A stretch of DNA of 64,000 bases from Bacteroidota bacterium (GCA_013287475.1 JABDDT010000002.1:1-64000); one strand, 5' to 3'. Numbered from the stretch's first letter, positions 9,757 to 18,162 are shown. A program made the numbers and translations. The notes: generated by a model not told the origin, from the sequence alone.

Positions 9757-10584
9757 ATGTCTTATCAATTGCTTAAGGGGAAAAAAGGAATCATATTTGG
9801 TGCGTTGGATGAAAAATCTCTCGCATGGAGAACGGCCCTTCGGTGCCACCAGGAAGGCGCGGAAATCGTATTGACGAATGCTCCCGTCGCGTTGCGAATG
9901 GGTGAGATTAATAAACTAGCTGAAGAGATAAAAGCTCCGGTTATTGGTGCAGATGTAACTAAGTCGGAGGACTTGAAGAAACTGTTTGAAGATTCTATGA
10001 CGCACTTCGGCAGCAGGATTGATTTTGTATTGCATTCCGTAGGTATGAGTGTGAACATGAGGAAAGGGCGTGCTTATACAGAACTGGATTATGGTTTTAA
10101 TCAAAAAACGCTTGATATATCAGCAATCTCATTTCACAGAGTATTGCAAACGGCATATGAACTTGATGCGATCAACTATTGGGGCAGCGTAGTAGCCCTA
10201 ACATATATTGCCGCTCAAAGAGTATTTCCTGATTACAATGAAATGGCTGATGCCAAGGCTTTGCTGGAAAGTATTGCCAGGAGCTTCGGATATTATTATG
10301 GTATTAAGAAAAAAGTCCGCATTAATACCGTTTCACAATCACCTACAAAAACAACGGCTGGCAGTGGAGTAAAAGGATTTGACGGATTCCAGGAATATGC
10401 TGAAAAAATGAGCCCCTTGGGGAATGCGAGTGCGGATGATTGTGCTGGTTATGTCGCTGTATTATTCAGCGATCTGACAAAGATGGTCACGATGCAAAAT
10501 CTTTTTCACGATGGGGGCTTTTCCTTTACCGGTGTCACTGAAGCAGTAGTGGCTGAATTGGAGAAAAATTTGGAGAAAGCCTAA
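9757..10584 (+). CDS. fabI: Enoyl-[acyl-carrier-protein] reductase (NADH), FabI type
   Basis: 275 residues. It is a short-chain dehydrogenase fold of the FabI kind: the cofactor loop GALDEKSLAWR, the motif VLHSVGMS, and the catalytic Y-x6-K (YNEMADAK). It reduces the trans-2-enoyl-ACP in the last step of each fatty-acid elongation cycle and is the usual triclosan target. The protein ends EKA, and the stop codon TAA (10582-10584) lies inside a family A heptamer repeat. It is convergent with the DUF2795 gene. Confidence 0.95.
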   Translation: MSYQLLKGKKGIIFGALDEKSLAWRTALRCHQEGAEIVLTNAPVALRMGEINKLAEEIKAPVIGADVTKSEDLKKLFEDSMTHFGSRIDFVLHSVGMSVNMRKGRAYTELDYGFNQKTLDISAISFHRVLQTAYELDAINYWGSVVALTYIAAQRVFPDYNEMADAKALLESIARSFGYYYGIKKKVRINTVSQSPTKTTAGSGVKGFDGFQEYAEKMSPLGNASADDCAGYVAVLFSDLTKMVTMQNLFHDGGFSFTGVTEAVVAELEKNLEKA

Positions 10585-10746
10585 GGCCTAAAGCCCAAAG
10601 CTGAAAGCCTAAAACTGATTTCTTTATCAAATGAATTGAATATTTGTCAACAAACTAAAATTTAAAAGTCCTCTCATTTTAAGAGAGGACTTTTACATTA
10701 TAAAAAGTTTTAGGCTTTAAGCTTTCGGCCTTGGGCCTTAAGCTTA
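10577..10746. repeat. Family A heptamer hairpin holding both flanking stop codons
   Basis: The left arm 10577-10616 (GCCTAAG, GCCTAAA, GCCCAAA, GCTGAAA, GCCTAAA) contains the fabI stop. The right arm 10705-10746 (TTTTAGGC, TTTAAGC, TTTCGGC, CTTGGGC, CTTAAGC) contains the stop of the convergent DUF2795 gene. An inner terminator hairpin sits at 10664-10694. Confidence 0.85.
10664..10694. terminator. Bidirectional terminator between fabI and the DUF2795 gene
   Basis: AAAAGTCCTCTC pairs with GAGAGGACTTTT (10683-10694) over a 7-base loop. A and T tracts on both sides let it work on either strand. It is related in sequence (TCCTCT/AGAGGA) to the terminator at 3763. Confidence 0.8.
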
Positions 10747-10965
10747 ATATTCATCTTCGTTAAAAAAGAAATCTTCCTGCGAAGGGTAATCGGGCCAGAT
10801 ATCATCTATTCCTTCATAAATCTCTCCTTCGTCTTCCAGTTCCTGCAGATTTTCCACAACTTCAATGGGCGCGCCGGACCTGATGGCGTAATCAATAAGT
10901 TCGTCTTTAGTGGCCGGCCAGGGAGCATCTTCAAGGTAACTGGCTAATTCTAGTGTCCAAAACAT
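10744..10965 (-). CDS. DUF2795-family small acidic protein
   Basis: 73 residues, strongly acidic at the C-terminus (PDYPSQEDFFFNEDEY). The body (FWTLELASYLEDAPWPATK followed by DELIDYAIRSGAPIEVVENL) matches the small DUF2795 proteins that are widespread in Bacteroidota. The function is unknown. There is no signal peptide or membrane segment, so it is cytosolic. The stop codon lies within the right arm of the family A hairpin shared with fabI. Confidence 0.75.
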   Translation of the reverse strand: MFWTLELASYLEDAPWPATKDELIDYAIRSGAPIEVVENLQELEDEGEIYEGIDDIWPDYPSQEDFFFNEDEY

Positions 10966-11135
10966 CGTATCCTTTATTTAGTTTCTGGTATTTTTAATAA
11001 GGTCAGATTCTATGTTAGTTCCCCGACCAGAGGGAGCAAACCCTGTCTTTAATTTTTCGCAAAAGTAATTTTTATAATGAAACAACCAAATACCATTTAT
11101 AGGAGTAAACCGCTTAACTGCTTGGAACAAGCCGT

Positions 11136-11143
11136 TATATTTG
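11136..11143 (+). promoter_or_regulatory. -7 element (TATATTTG) immediately before the LolD-like ATG
   Basis: TATATTTG is a full match to TAnnTTTG and ends only 3 bp before the ATG at 11147. If used, the transcript would start at or near the A of the ATG and be leaderless. Confidence 0.45.
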
Positions 11144-11146
11144 TGA

Positions 11147-11827
11147 ATGATCCCATCTGCGGCCAGTCAACCGATTCTTTCAGCAAGGAATATTCATAAA
11201 TATTATGGAGCGCTGCACGTTTTACAGGGGGTAGATCTGGACATCCATGCAGGTGAGATAGTCAGCATGGTAGGGCCTTCCGGATCTGGTAAAAGCACTT
11301 TATTGCATATTCTGGGCACTTTGGATGAACCTGCGGAGGGTGAAATTCGCCTCAAGAACCTGGAATTGCATAGTTTAAAGGGAAAAACACTTGCTGCCTT
11401 CCGAAATCGCCATATTGGCTTTGTATTCCAGTTTCACCATTTATTACCTGAATTTACCGCTTTGGAGAACGTTTGCATACCAGGTTGGATAGGAGGGGCT
11501 GATAAGTCATCTATCGAATCCCGGGCAAGGGAGCTGCTGGAAATCCTGGGCGTGGGGCATCGTATGGAGAACAAACCGGCTGCCATGTCGGGTGGAGAAC
11601 AACAAAGAGTTGCCGTTTGCAGGGCTCTGATCAACAGCCCGGATATCATTTTTGCAGATGAGCCAACGGGTAACCTGGATTCTGCAAATGCAAAAGAGCT
11701 TCACCAGTTATTCTTCGAATTAAGGGGAAAACTGAATCAGACTTTTTTAATTGTTACTCATAACGAAGCACTTGCAGAAATGTCGGACAGAGTAGTTCGC
11801 ATGCAGGATGGGAAGATAAAAGTGTGA
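11147..11827 (+). CDS. ABC transporter ATP-binding protein, LolD-like
   Basis: 226 residues. Walker A is GPSGSGKST (about 43-51), the Q-loop VFQFHHLLPEFTALENV is of the LolD/MacB class, the signature is MSGGEQQRVAVCRAL and Walker B is [13 protein letters not shown]. The partner is expected to be a LolC/E-type permease that releases lipoproteins from the inner membrane, but no permease gene lies nearby, so the assignment to LolD rather than another FtsEX/MacB-class system is an inference. The last codon GTG and the stop TGA (11825-11827) are part of a family B octamer repeat. Confidence 0.8.
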   Translation: MIPSAASQPILSARNIHKYYGALHVLQGVDLDIHAGEIVSMVGPSGSGKSTLLHILGTLDEPAEGEIRLKNLELHSLKGKTLAAFRNRHIGFVFQFHHLLPEFTALENVCIPGWIGGADKSSIESRARELLEILGVGHRMENKPAAMSGGEQQRVAVCRALINSPDIIFADEPTGNLDSANAKELHQLFFELRGKLNQTFLIVTHNEALAEMSDRVVRMQDGKIKV

Positions 11828-11898
11828 GAGTGTGAGAGTGTGAGAGTGTGAGAATAGGGTTTGAATTTTTATTCTCACACTCTCACACTCTCACACTA
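11821..11898. repeat. Family B octamer hairpin with perfect 27-bp stem
   Basis: The left arm is four GTGTGAGA units (11821-11855); the right arm is the complement (11871-11897). Bases 11829-11855 and 11871-11897 are exact reverse complements (27 bp) around a 15-base loop. The stop TGA of the plus-strand gene and the stop TAG of the minus-strand gene both lie in the arms. Confidence 0.95.
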
Positions 11899-12456
11899 TT
11901 TTCTCGGCTTCCATTTTATTTCAGTGACCCCGTTTAAGAGTCCGATGTATCGTGCCAGAACAAACAGATAATCACTCAGCCTGTTCAGATATTTAATAAT
12001 CAGCGGTTGGGCGAGGGGTTCGGTTTCATTGAGTTCTACAACAAATCTTTCGGCGCGGCGACAAACCGTGCGGCAAATATGCGCGGTTGAAACAGAGATA
12101 TTTCCGCCGGGAAGAATAAAAGATTTCATCTCCGGCAGTTTTTCATTCATCGAATCAATTTCATTTTCCAGAAGGAGAATATCTGATTCCCTGAGATCCG
12201 GGATCCTCATGGCAATTTCCTTATCAGGATCGCAAGCCAGAGATGAACCAATCGTAAAAAGCCTGTCCTGAATTTCCCGTAGCATCTCACGGCCATGTGT
12301 ATCCGCTAATTGATCGCCCAGCAATCCGATAAATGCATTTAGTTCATCCACGGTACCATAAGCTCCGATGCGGATATGACTTTTAGGGACCTTTGTCCCG
12401 CCGATCAGACTGGTTTTACCCGTGTCTCCGGTTTTAGTATATATTTTTAGAGACAT
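11896..12456 (-). CDS. Cob(I)yrinic acid a,c-diamide adenosyltransferase, PduO type
   Basis: 186 residues, full length for the PduO/MMAB class. The N-terminal nucleotide-binding loop TKTGDTGKTSLIGG, the conserved RRAERFVV helix and the C-terminal NRLSDYLFVLARY are all present. It transfers the adenosyl group of ATP to cob(I)alamin to make adenosylcobalamin. No other cobalamin gene is visible here. The stop TAG is inside the family B hairpin arm; a family D repeat lies between its start and the upstream ABC gene, which has the same orientation. Confidence 0.93.
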   Translation of the reverse strand: MSLKIYTKTGDTGKTSLIGGTKVPKSHIRIGAYGTVDELNAFIGLLGDQLADTHGREMLREIQDRLFTIGSSLACDPDKEIAMRIPDLRESDILLLENEIDSMNEKLPEMKSFILPGGNISVSTAHICRTVCRRAERFVVELNETEPLAQPLIIKYLNRLSDYLFVLARYIGLLNGVTEIKWKPRK

Positions 12457-12463
12457 GACTTTA

Positions 12464-12549
12464 ATTATAGGTTATGAGTTATGGGTTGTGAATTATAGGC
12501 TCCTGATAAATTCATGTCCCATAACTCATAACCCATAATTCATAATTTA
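12464..12549. repeat. Family D heptamer hairpin (TTATGAG/ATGGGTT arms)
   Basis: The left arm 12464-12499 has units such as TTATGAG and TTATGGG; the right arm 12513-12547 has CCATAAC and TCATAAC. It separates two genes in the same (minus) orientation. The right arm touches the stop of the ABC ATPase gene (12547-12549), and the left arm starts 7 bp before the adenosyltransferase start. Confidence 0.85.
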
Positions 12550-13263
12550 CATCGTTAAGGCAGCGTACATGCCTTCTCTGCGTTTGTCCGTTTCGATAAT
12601 GCCATCACGCAACCGGACTACCCTATTCGCATAATTGGAAATATCTTCTTCATGTGTTACAAGAACAACCGTATTTCCGGCAGCCTGTATTTTATTGAAT
12701 ATTTCCATGATTTCTATGGAAGTCTTGGTATCCAGATTTCCGGTTGGTTCATCTGCAAGGATGAGTGAAGGATTGTTTACCAGTGCACGCGCAATAGCGA
12801 CACGCTGACACTGGCCGCCGGAAAGTTCATTGGGTTTGTGATGACTCCTGTCTGTCAGACTTACTTTCTCCAAAACCTCCATAGCCATTTCATTTCTTGT
12901 CCTTTTTGTAATACCAGCGTACACCAGCGGAAGGGCAACATTTTCAGCAGCTGTCAGGCGGGGTAAAAGATTAAATTGTTGAAATACGAAACCAATTTCT
13001 TTATTCCTCACTTCAGCCAGATCGTCATCGGCCATTTCACTTACATCCTGGCCATTCAATATATATTTTCCTTCAGTGGGCGAATCCAGGCATCCCAGGA
13101 TATTCATTAATGTACTTTTCCCCGAACCCGAGGGGCCCATGAGTGCGACATATTCGTTTTTGGAAATATCCAGACTAATACCCTTTAATACCGGAACAGC
13201 CTGTTTACCCATGAAATAACTTTTCACGATCCGGTCCAGATGAATAATAGCTGTTGATGTCAT
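12547..13263 (-). CDS. ABC transporter ATP-binding protein, MacB class
   Basis: 238 residues. Walker A is [18 protein letters not shown] (about 41-58), the Q-loop is [17 protein letters not shown], the signature is [15 protein letters not shown] and Walker B is [13 protein letters not shown]. These are the features of the MacB/FtsE group, which works with FtsX-type permeases in efflux or lipoprotein handling. No permease lies next to it, so it is an orphan ATPase. It starts 13 bp after the gatC stop and is probably cotranscribed with gatC. Confidence 0.85.
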   Translation of the reverse strand: MTSTAIIHLDRIVKSYFMGKQAVPVLKGISLDISKNEYVALMGPSGSGKSTLMNILGCLDSPTEGKYILNGQDVSEMADDDLAEVRNKEIGFVFQQFNLLPRLTAAENVALPLVYAGITKRTRNEMAMEVLEKVSLTDRSHHKPNELSGGQCQRVAIARALVNNPSLILADEPTGNLDTKTSIEIMEIFNKIQAAGNTVVLVTHEEDISNYANRVVRLRDGIIETDKRREGMYAALTM

Positions 13264-13276
13264 GATCGAATTTCTT

Positions 13277-13588
13277 TTAGCCTTCCGTTGAGGTGGCGGG
13301 ATTTTTAACTACCTGTGGCACTTTAAAATACTGTTCATCAGCCATTGGCGCATTTTTCAAAGCATCCTCCCGGCTAAGGGTTACTTCTGGAATATCTTCA
13401 CGCATCACATTCATCTCTTCTCCCATATATAAAAGTGGTTTTACATCATGAAGATCGAGTTCATTCAGCTTTTCAACAAAGCCAATCATTTTCTGCAGAT
13501 CTTTTTTAATTTCCTGCTTTCCGGCTGCGTCGAATTCCAGGCAGGCCAGTTTACACAAATTTTCTACAAGCGCATCATTCACTTCCAT
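13277..13588 (-). CDS. gatC: Asp-tRNA(Asn)/Glu-tRNA(Gln) amidotransferase subunit C
   Basis: 103 residues. The conserved N-terminal helix ([20 protein letters not shown]) and the central [13 protein letters not shown] and [16 protein letters not shown] blocks are those of GatC. It joins GatA and GatB in the complex that amidates mischarged Glu-tRNA-Gln or Asp-tRNA-Asn. GatA and GatB are not in this window. It is the first gene of a two-gene minus-strand unit with an ABC ATPase, divergent from trpS with 72 bp between starts. Confidence 0.9.
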   Translation of the reverse strand: MEVNDALVENLCKLACLEFDAAGKQEIKKDLQKMIGFVEKLNELDLHDVKPLLYMGEEMNVMREDIPEVTLSREDALKNAPMADEQYFKVPQVVKNPATSTEG

Positions 13589-13660
13589 GAAAAGGGATTA
13601 AGACAAAAATAATGGTTTCAGGGAGATTTTGAGTGCCTCTTCATTATCTTCGCCTTCCTC

Positions 13661-14665
13661 ATGGAGAAAAATAAAGAAATTGTTTTAAGCGGTATCAGGC
13701 CCACCGGGTTTCTTCATCTTGGGAACTATTTCGGGGCATTGAAGAACTGGGCAAGGATGCAAAATGAATACGAATGCTATTTTTTTATAGCTGACTGGCA
13801 TAGCCTTACCACACATGCAGATACCAGTGGATTGAAATCGATGACCAGGAGCCTGGTTTCAGAACTCATTGCAGGCGGACTGGATCCGGACAAATGTACG
13901 ATCTATGCACAAAGTGATATCCCGGAAATTCCCGAACTATATCTTTATCTGAATATGCTGGCCTATAAAGGCGAACTCGAAAAAACAGTTACGTTCAAAG
14001 ATAAAGTGAGGCAGCAACCTGAAAATATTAATGCGGGTCTGCTGACTTATCCTGTTTTACAGGCAGCAGACATACTCATTCACCGCGCACATTATGTGCC
14101 CGTTGGAAAAGACCAGGAACAACATATCGAAATGACAAGGAATTTTGCGGAAAGATTTAATCATCGTTATGGCGAAATATTCCCTGTTCCGAAAGCCTTC
14201 AGTTATAGCGAAGATCTTGTTAAAATTCTCAGTCTCGATGGTAGCGGTAAAATGAGTAAAAGTGAACAGCAGATGAATACCATTTACCTTAACGATGATG
14301 ATGTCCTCATTACAAAAAAAATTATGAAGGCAAAAACTGACCAGGGACCTGTTTTAGCCAATAGTAAAAAACCTGAATATATTCAGGGACTTTTTACTCT
14401 GCTGGGACTGGTAAGCAGTCATGAAATTTTAAAAAAATTCGAATATGATTTTAACCACTGTCAGATCCGGTATGGTGACATGAAAAAACAACTGGCAGAA
14501 GATATGATCCGATTTATTAAACCCATCAGGGAAAGAGCAGCTGCCCTTCAAAGTGACCCGGTTCAAATAGATAAAATACTCACGAAAGGAGCGGAGAAAG
14601 CAAGAAAAAGCGCAACAGCAACCCTTTTGGAAGTACGTAAAGCGCTCGGTTTTAGATATCTCTGA
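13661..14665 (+). CDS. trpS: Tryptophanyl-tRNA synthetase
   Basis: 334 residues, the bacterial TrpRS length. The class I signatures are present: the HIGH-like RPTGFLHLGNYFG near residues 10-22 and KMSKS in DGSGKMSKSEQ near 199. Tryptophan-recognition segments such as YPVLQAADILIHRA are also present. A -7-like TATCTTCG lies about 10 bp before the ATG. The deoxynucleoside kinase gene follows 50 bp downstream on the same strand. Confidence 0.96.
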   Translation: MEKNKEIVLSGIRPTGFLHLGNYFGALKNWARMQNEYECYFFIADWHSLTTHADTSGLKSMTRSLVSELIAGGLDPDKCTIYAQSDIPEIPELYLYLNMLAYKGELEKTVTFKDKVRQQPENINAGLLTYPVLQAADILIHRAHYVPVGKDQEQHIEMTRNFAERFNHRYGEIFPVPKAFSYSEDLVKILSLDGSGKMSKSEQQMNTIYLNDDDVLITKKIMKAKTDQGPVLANSKKPEYIQGLFTLLGLVSSHEILKKFEYDFNHCQIRYGDMKKQLAEDMIRFIKPIRERAAALQSDPVQIDKILTKGAEKARKSATATLLEVRKALGFRYL

Positions 14666-14715
14666 TAACCATTCGATTCTTTTTATATTTCGCTCATAAG
14701 ATTTTACATTTAGGA

Positions 14716-15351
14716 ATGGCAAAAACGAAGAAACCCAAACATATCGCCGTAGCTGGTAATATCGGTGCCGGTAAAACAACCCTAACTGAATTATTGAGCA
14801 AACATTATAAATGGATCCCACAATTTGAAGACGTTGATCATAATCCTTATCTAAATGATTTTTATGAAGATATGCCCCGCTGGAGTTTCAACCTGCAGAT
14901 TTTTTTTCTGAACGGAAGGCTGAACCAGTTGCTAGAAATATACAGCGGCACCGAAACTGTTATTCAGGACCGGACGATTTATGAAGACGCACACATTTTC
15001 GCTCCCAACCTGCATGATATGGGCCTCATGAGTAAAAGAGACTACAATAATTATTTCCAGTTTTTTCAAACGCTTAAAAGAATGGTTCAGCCACCTGACC
15101 TGTTAATTTATCTGCAGGCATCAGTACCTACGCTGGTCGGACAAATTCAGAAACGTGGCCGTGAATACGAAGAAAATATCCGGCTCGATTATTTAAAAAG
15201 ACTGAATGATCTTTATAATAAGTGGATCGACGGATATAAAGAGGGAAGTCTGCTGGTCGTTGATGTGGACAAGAATAAATTCCCCGAAAATGAAGAACAT
15301 CTTGGAGAAATTATAACCCGGATTGATGCTCAGTTGTATGGGTTATTTTGA
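14716..15351 (+). CDS. Deoxynucleoside kinase
   Basis: 211 residues. The P-loop GNIGAGKTTL is at about 14-23, the DRTIYEDAHIF block holds the DRx catalytic motif, and the lid KRGREYEENIRLDYL carries the arginines of the dCK/dGK family. It phosphorylates deoxyadenosine, deoxyguanosine or deoxycytidine in nucleoside salvage; which one cannot be read from sequence. The P-loop with E-x-DRT pattern separates it from thymidine kinase type II. A terminator hairpin follows at 15398. Confidence 0.85.
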   Translation: MAKTKKPKHIAVAGNIGAGKTTLTELLSKHYKWIPQFEDVDHNPYLNDFYEDMPRWSFNLQIFFLNGRLNQLLEIYSGTETVIQDRTIYEDAHIFAPNLHDMGLMSKRDYNNYFQFFQTLKRMVQPPDLLIYLQASVPTLVGQIQKRGREYEENIRLDYLKRLNDLYNKWIDGYKEGSLLVVDVDKNKFPENEEHLGEIITRIDAQLYGLF

Positions 15352-15397
15352 TTAAAAGGTAAAAAGTAAAAACTGATTCGGGACTTTGAATATAAAT

Positions 15398-15427
15398 AAA
15401 AAAAGCCCCTTTTTTGGAGGAGCTTTT
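15398..15427 (+). terminator. Rho-independent terminator after the deoxynucleoside kinase gene
   Basis: AAAAAGCCCC...GGAGGAGCTTTTT forms a stem with one mismatch and a T-rich loop, 46 bp after the stop codon at 15351. Confidence 0.7.
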
Positions 15428-15594
15428 TATAGCAAACAATGTTAGAGGTCGTTAGGTAGTAAACAATTGGCTGCCAAGATGACGAAAATATTTTTAAAAT
15501 AACAAGTTTTTGTTAAGTTTTTTTAGAATTAACGAATCAAATCGCTTTTTAGGCTTAAAACTGCTGGTTTAGCCAATCCGGCCAACTTAAAAAG

Positions 15595-16887
15595 ATGAAA
15601 TATTTGCCATTAAACCCCCTGATTTTTAAACAGAACCGCGGGCGTTTCTCCAGGGAAATGCAGCCTGCTTCCATCGCCATTTTTGTCAGTAATGATGAAT
15701 TTCCGACCAATGGAGACGCGTTATATCCTTTTAAACAAAACAGCGATCTCTATTGGCTCACCGGTATAGTGCAGGAAGATACCATGCTGGTTTTATTTCC
15801 TGATCATCCGGATCCGAAATTCAGGGAAGTATTGATCCTTGTCCGCCCCAATGAACTAAAAGAAAAGTGGGATGGTAAAAGACTGCGGGCAGAAGACGGA
15901 AAAAAAATATCCGGCATCGGCACAGTAGTCTGGCTGGATGCCAGTGAGCCTCTCCTGCAGGTTTGGATTCATCTGGCAAAGAATATTTACCTTGATTCGA
16001 ATGAAAATGACAGGAAAAATAATCTCATTCAAACACGCGAGTACCGTTTTATTAAAGAGACCAGGAAAAAATTTCCTCTTCACCAGTACCTGCGTGCCGC
16101 CAGCATTTTAAAAGAACTTCGTGCTGTTAAAACTGCTGAGGAAGTGGTTGTGATTCAACAGGCCGTTGATATTACTGCAAAAACTTTTTCACGCGTGATG
16201 AAATTCATGCGGCCTGGTGTTTTTGAATATGAAGTTGAAGCTGAAATCCTTCATTCATTTTTGTCTCAAAGGGCCACAGGTCCAGGATATAGCAGCATCC
16301 TTGCTTCCGGTGAAAATGCGTGCACATTGCATTATATTTCCAACAACCAGGAATGTAAGGACGGAGATCTGGTGCTGATGGATTTTGGTGCAGAATACGG
16401 AGGTTATAATGCGGATCTTACCCGTACCATTCCGGTGAATGGAAAATTCACCAGGCGTCAGAAACAGGTTTATAATGCATGTCTGCATTTGCATCAATAT
16501 GCGAAAAGCCTCCTGAAACCTGGTATAACGATTAATAAATATCATATTCAGGTGGGCAAAGAAGCCGATATTGTTTTTCAAAAAATCGGTCTGCTCACAA
16601 AGGCGGATATAAAAAATTCAACTCCGGAGCAGCCAGCCTACCGGAAATATTTGTACCACGGAATTTCCCATCACCTGGGTATTGACGTTCATGATCTCGG
16701 TCCCCGTGCCGAGCCGCTTCGCGCGGGAATGGTGCTGACAGTAGAGCCAGGCATTTATATTCAGGAAGAAAAAATGGGGATACGCATCGAAAATAATATT
16801 TGGCTTACTAAGAACGGGCATAAAGATCTAATGAAAGATATTCCGATTACTGTTGATGAGATTGAAGCGTTTATGAAGATGGCCTAA
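15595..16887 (+). CDS. pepP: Xaa-Pro aminopeptidase, aminopeptidase P family (M24B)
   Basis: 430 residues. The N-terminal creatinase-like domain is followed by the pita-bread metallopeptidase fold. The metal ligands are visible: DFGAEYGGYNADLTRT (two Asp), HGISHHLGIDVHD (His), VEPGIYI (Glu) and RIENN (Glu). It removes an N-terminal residue that precedes proline; no signal peptide, so cytosolic. The coding sequence ends ATGGCCTAA, in which the last three bases are the stop and are part of the first of eight perfect GCCTAAA repeats. Confidence 0.92.
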   Translation: MKYLPLNPLIFKQNRGRFSREMQPASIAIFVSNDEFPTNGDALYPFKQNSDLYWLTGIVQEDTMLVLFPDHPDPKFREVLILVRPNELKEKWDGKRLRAEDGKKISGIGTVVWLDASEPLLQVWIHLAKNIYLDSNENDRKNNLIQTREYRFIKETRKKFPLHQYLRAASILKELRAVKTAEEVVVIQQAVDITAKTFSRVMKFMRPGVFEYEVEAEILHSFLSQRATGPGYSSILASGENACTLHYISNNQECKDGDLVLMDFGAEYGGYNADLTRTIPVNGKFTRRQKQVYNACLHLHQYAKSLLKPGITINKYHIQVGKEADIVFQKIGLLTKADIKNSTPEQPAYRKYLYHGISHHLGIDVHDLGPRAEPLRAGMVLTVEPGIYIQEEKMGIRIENNIWLTKNGHKDLMKDIPITVDEIEAFMKMA

Positions 16888-16937
16888 AGCCTAAAGCCTA
16901 AAGCCTAAAGCCTAAAGCCTAAAGCCTAAAGCCTAAA
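16882..16937. repeat. Eight perfect tandem copies of GCCTAAA (family A)
   Basis: Eight identical heptamers in a row (56 bp) with no mismatch. The pepP stop TAA (16885-16887) is in the first copy. There is no family A right arm; the right side of this junction carries a family B arm instead (16984-17016). Confidence 0.97.
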
Positions 16938-16983
16938 ATAATTTTGGATCAGCAATTTACATCATCATTATAAAAATTTTTTT

Positions 16984-17016
16984 CCACACTCTCACATTCT
17001 CACACTCTCACACTCT
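16984..17016. repeat. Single family B arm (TCTCACAC orientation) before pssA
   Basis: Four octamer-type units (CACACTCT, CACATTCT, CACACTCT, CACACTCT) end 1 bp before the pssA ATG. The left arm of this junction belongs to family A, so the pair is a mosaic. Confidence 0.9.
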
Positions 17017-17017
17017 A

Positions 17018-17782
17018 ATGAAACATATCCCCAATTTATTTACGCTCCTCAACTTGTTCTTCGGGTGCATTGCTGTGATCTGCATTCTTCAGAACGGGAT
17101 AACCATAATTTATTCTGCTGAAGGAACACAATATGCTGATTTTCCTGAACGCATATGGCTGGCGCCTTTATTCATCGGACTTGCTGCCATAGTGGATTTT
17201 CTGGATGGATTCATTGCAAGGCTTTTAAAACAAACATCGTTGCTGGGTCGTGAACTGGATTCTCTGGCCGACGTAGTAAGTTTTGGAGTAGCGCCCGGAT
17301 TGATTATATACCAGTTTTTAAGATTAAGTTTTATGAGTCAGGATGATGGTGCAGATGTTTCGATGATCTGGCTGCTGCCTGCCCTTATTCTGCCATGTGC
17401 AGCTGCCTATCGCCTGGCTGTTTTCAACCTGGATACAACACAGGTACAGAGTTTCAAAGGTGTCCCGGTGCCAGCGGTCGGTTTGATGGTCGCTTCTTTT
17501 CCGTTAATCTACTGGACCAGAAACAGCAATTGGATATTGAATCTAATACTGAATAAATGGATATTATATGCGATCGTGATCGTCCTTTCATTTCTGATGA
17601 TAAGCCGTATTCCCATGGTATCAATGAAGTTTGGCGGGAAAAAAGATCCTCAGTTGGTTCCCAGGGTAATATTGATCCTGCTTGCACTGATCTCCGTCTT
17701 TATTTTCCAATGGATGGCAGTGCCGTTAATCTTCCTTTTTTACATTGTCATATCTTTGCTCTTCAAAAACAGGATCGCATGA
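17018..17782 (+). CDS. pssA: CDP-diacylglycerol-serine O-phosphatidyltransferase
   Basis: 254 residues, several membrane helices. The CDP-alcohol phosphotransferase signature is present as DFLDGFIARLL followed by GRELDSLADVVSFG (pattern D-G-x2-A-R-x8-G-x3-D-x3-D) near residues 61-90. It makes phosphatidylserine, the precursor of phosphatidylethanolamine, in the inner membrane. The start follows directly after a family B repeat arm. The stop TGA overlaps the purS start (ATGA), which points to translational coupling. Confidence 0.93.
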   Translation: MKHIPNLFTLLNLFFGCIAVICILQNGITIIYSAEGTQYADFPERIWLAPLFIGLAAIVDFLDGFIARLLKQTSLLGRELDSLADVVSFGVAPGLIIYQFLRLSFMSQDDGADVSMIWLLPALILPCAAAYRLAVFNLDTTQVQSFKGVPVPAVGLMVASFPLIYWTRNSNWILNLILNKWILYAIVIVLSFLMISRIPMVSMKFGGKKDPQLVPRVILILLALISVFIFQWMAVPLIFLFYIVISLLFKNRIA

Positions 17783-18024
17783 ATTTTTCTGTACAGGTTA
17801 AAGTAATGCCACTTAAAGAATTGCTGGACCCACAGGGAAAGGCGGTCATGGGAGGACTTCAGAATCTAGGAATTAAAACAGTGCAGGATGTTCGGATTGG
17901 TAAAACGATCCAGCTTCAGGTAGACGCATCTTCTTCTGATGAAGCAAAAAAAATCGCAGAAGAAGCGAGCAGGAAGTTACTGGCTAATCCGGTAATGGAA
18001 TATTATGAAATCACTATAAACTGA
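17779..18024 (+). CDS. purS: Phosphoribosylformylglycinamidine synthase subunit PurS
   Basis: 81 residues, typical for PurS. The sequence SVQVKVMPLKELLDPQGKAV followed by GGLQNLGIKTVQDVRIGK is diagnostic, as is the ending EEASRKLLANPVMEYYEI. With PurL and PurQ it converts FGAR to FGAM in purine synthesis. I chose the ATG at 17779, which overlaps the pssA stop by 4 bases; a longer frame upstream runs within pssA and is not real. The stop is directly followed by a family C octamer hairpin. Confidence 0.92.
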   Translation: MNFSVQVKVMPLKELLDPQGKAVMGGLQNLGIKTVQDVRIGKTIQLQVDASSSDEAKKIAEEASRKLLANPVMEYYEITIN

Positions 18025-18025
18025 A

Positions 18026-18159
18026 AGTAAGGGAGTATGGAAGTATGGGAGAATGGGAGTGTGATTCACGAAAGCCGGAACTTGATTCTCATACTCAAAC
18101 ATTAATTTTAAATATATTTTCCAAACCCCCAAACTCCCATACTCCCATACTCCCATACT
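18026..18159. repeat. Family C octamer hairpin (GTATGGGA arms)
   Basis: The left arm 18026-18064 has units GGGAGTAT, GGAAGTAT, GGGAGAAT and GGGAGTGT. The right arm 18131-18159 is ACTCCCAT repeated three times. It separates two plus-strand genes and ends 3 bp before the rsmI ATG. Confidence 0.85.
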
Positions 18160-18162
18160 AAA

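Noticed and set aside
17557-17778. Longer start for purS inside pssA
   Set aside because: PurS is about 80 residues, and the ATG at 17779 gives the exact family start with a 4-base overlap with pssA.
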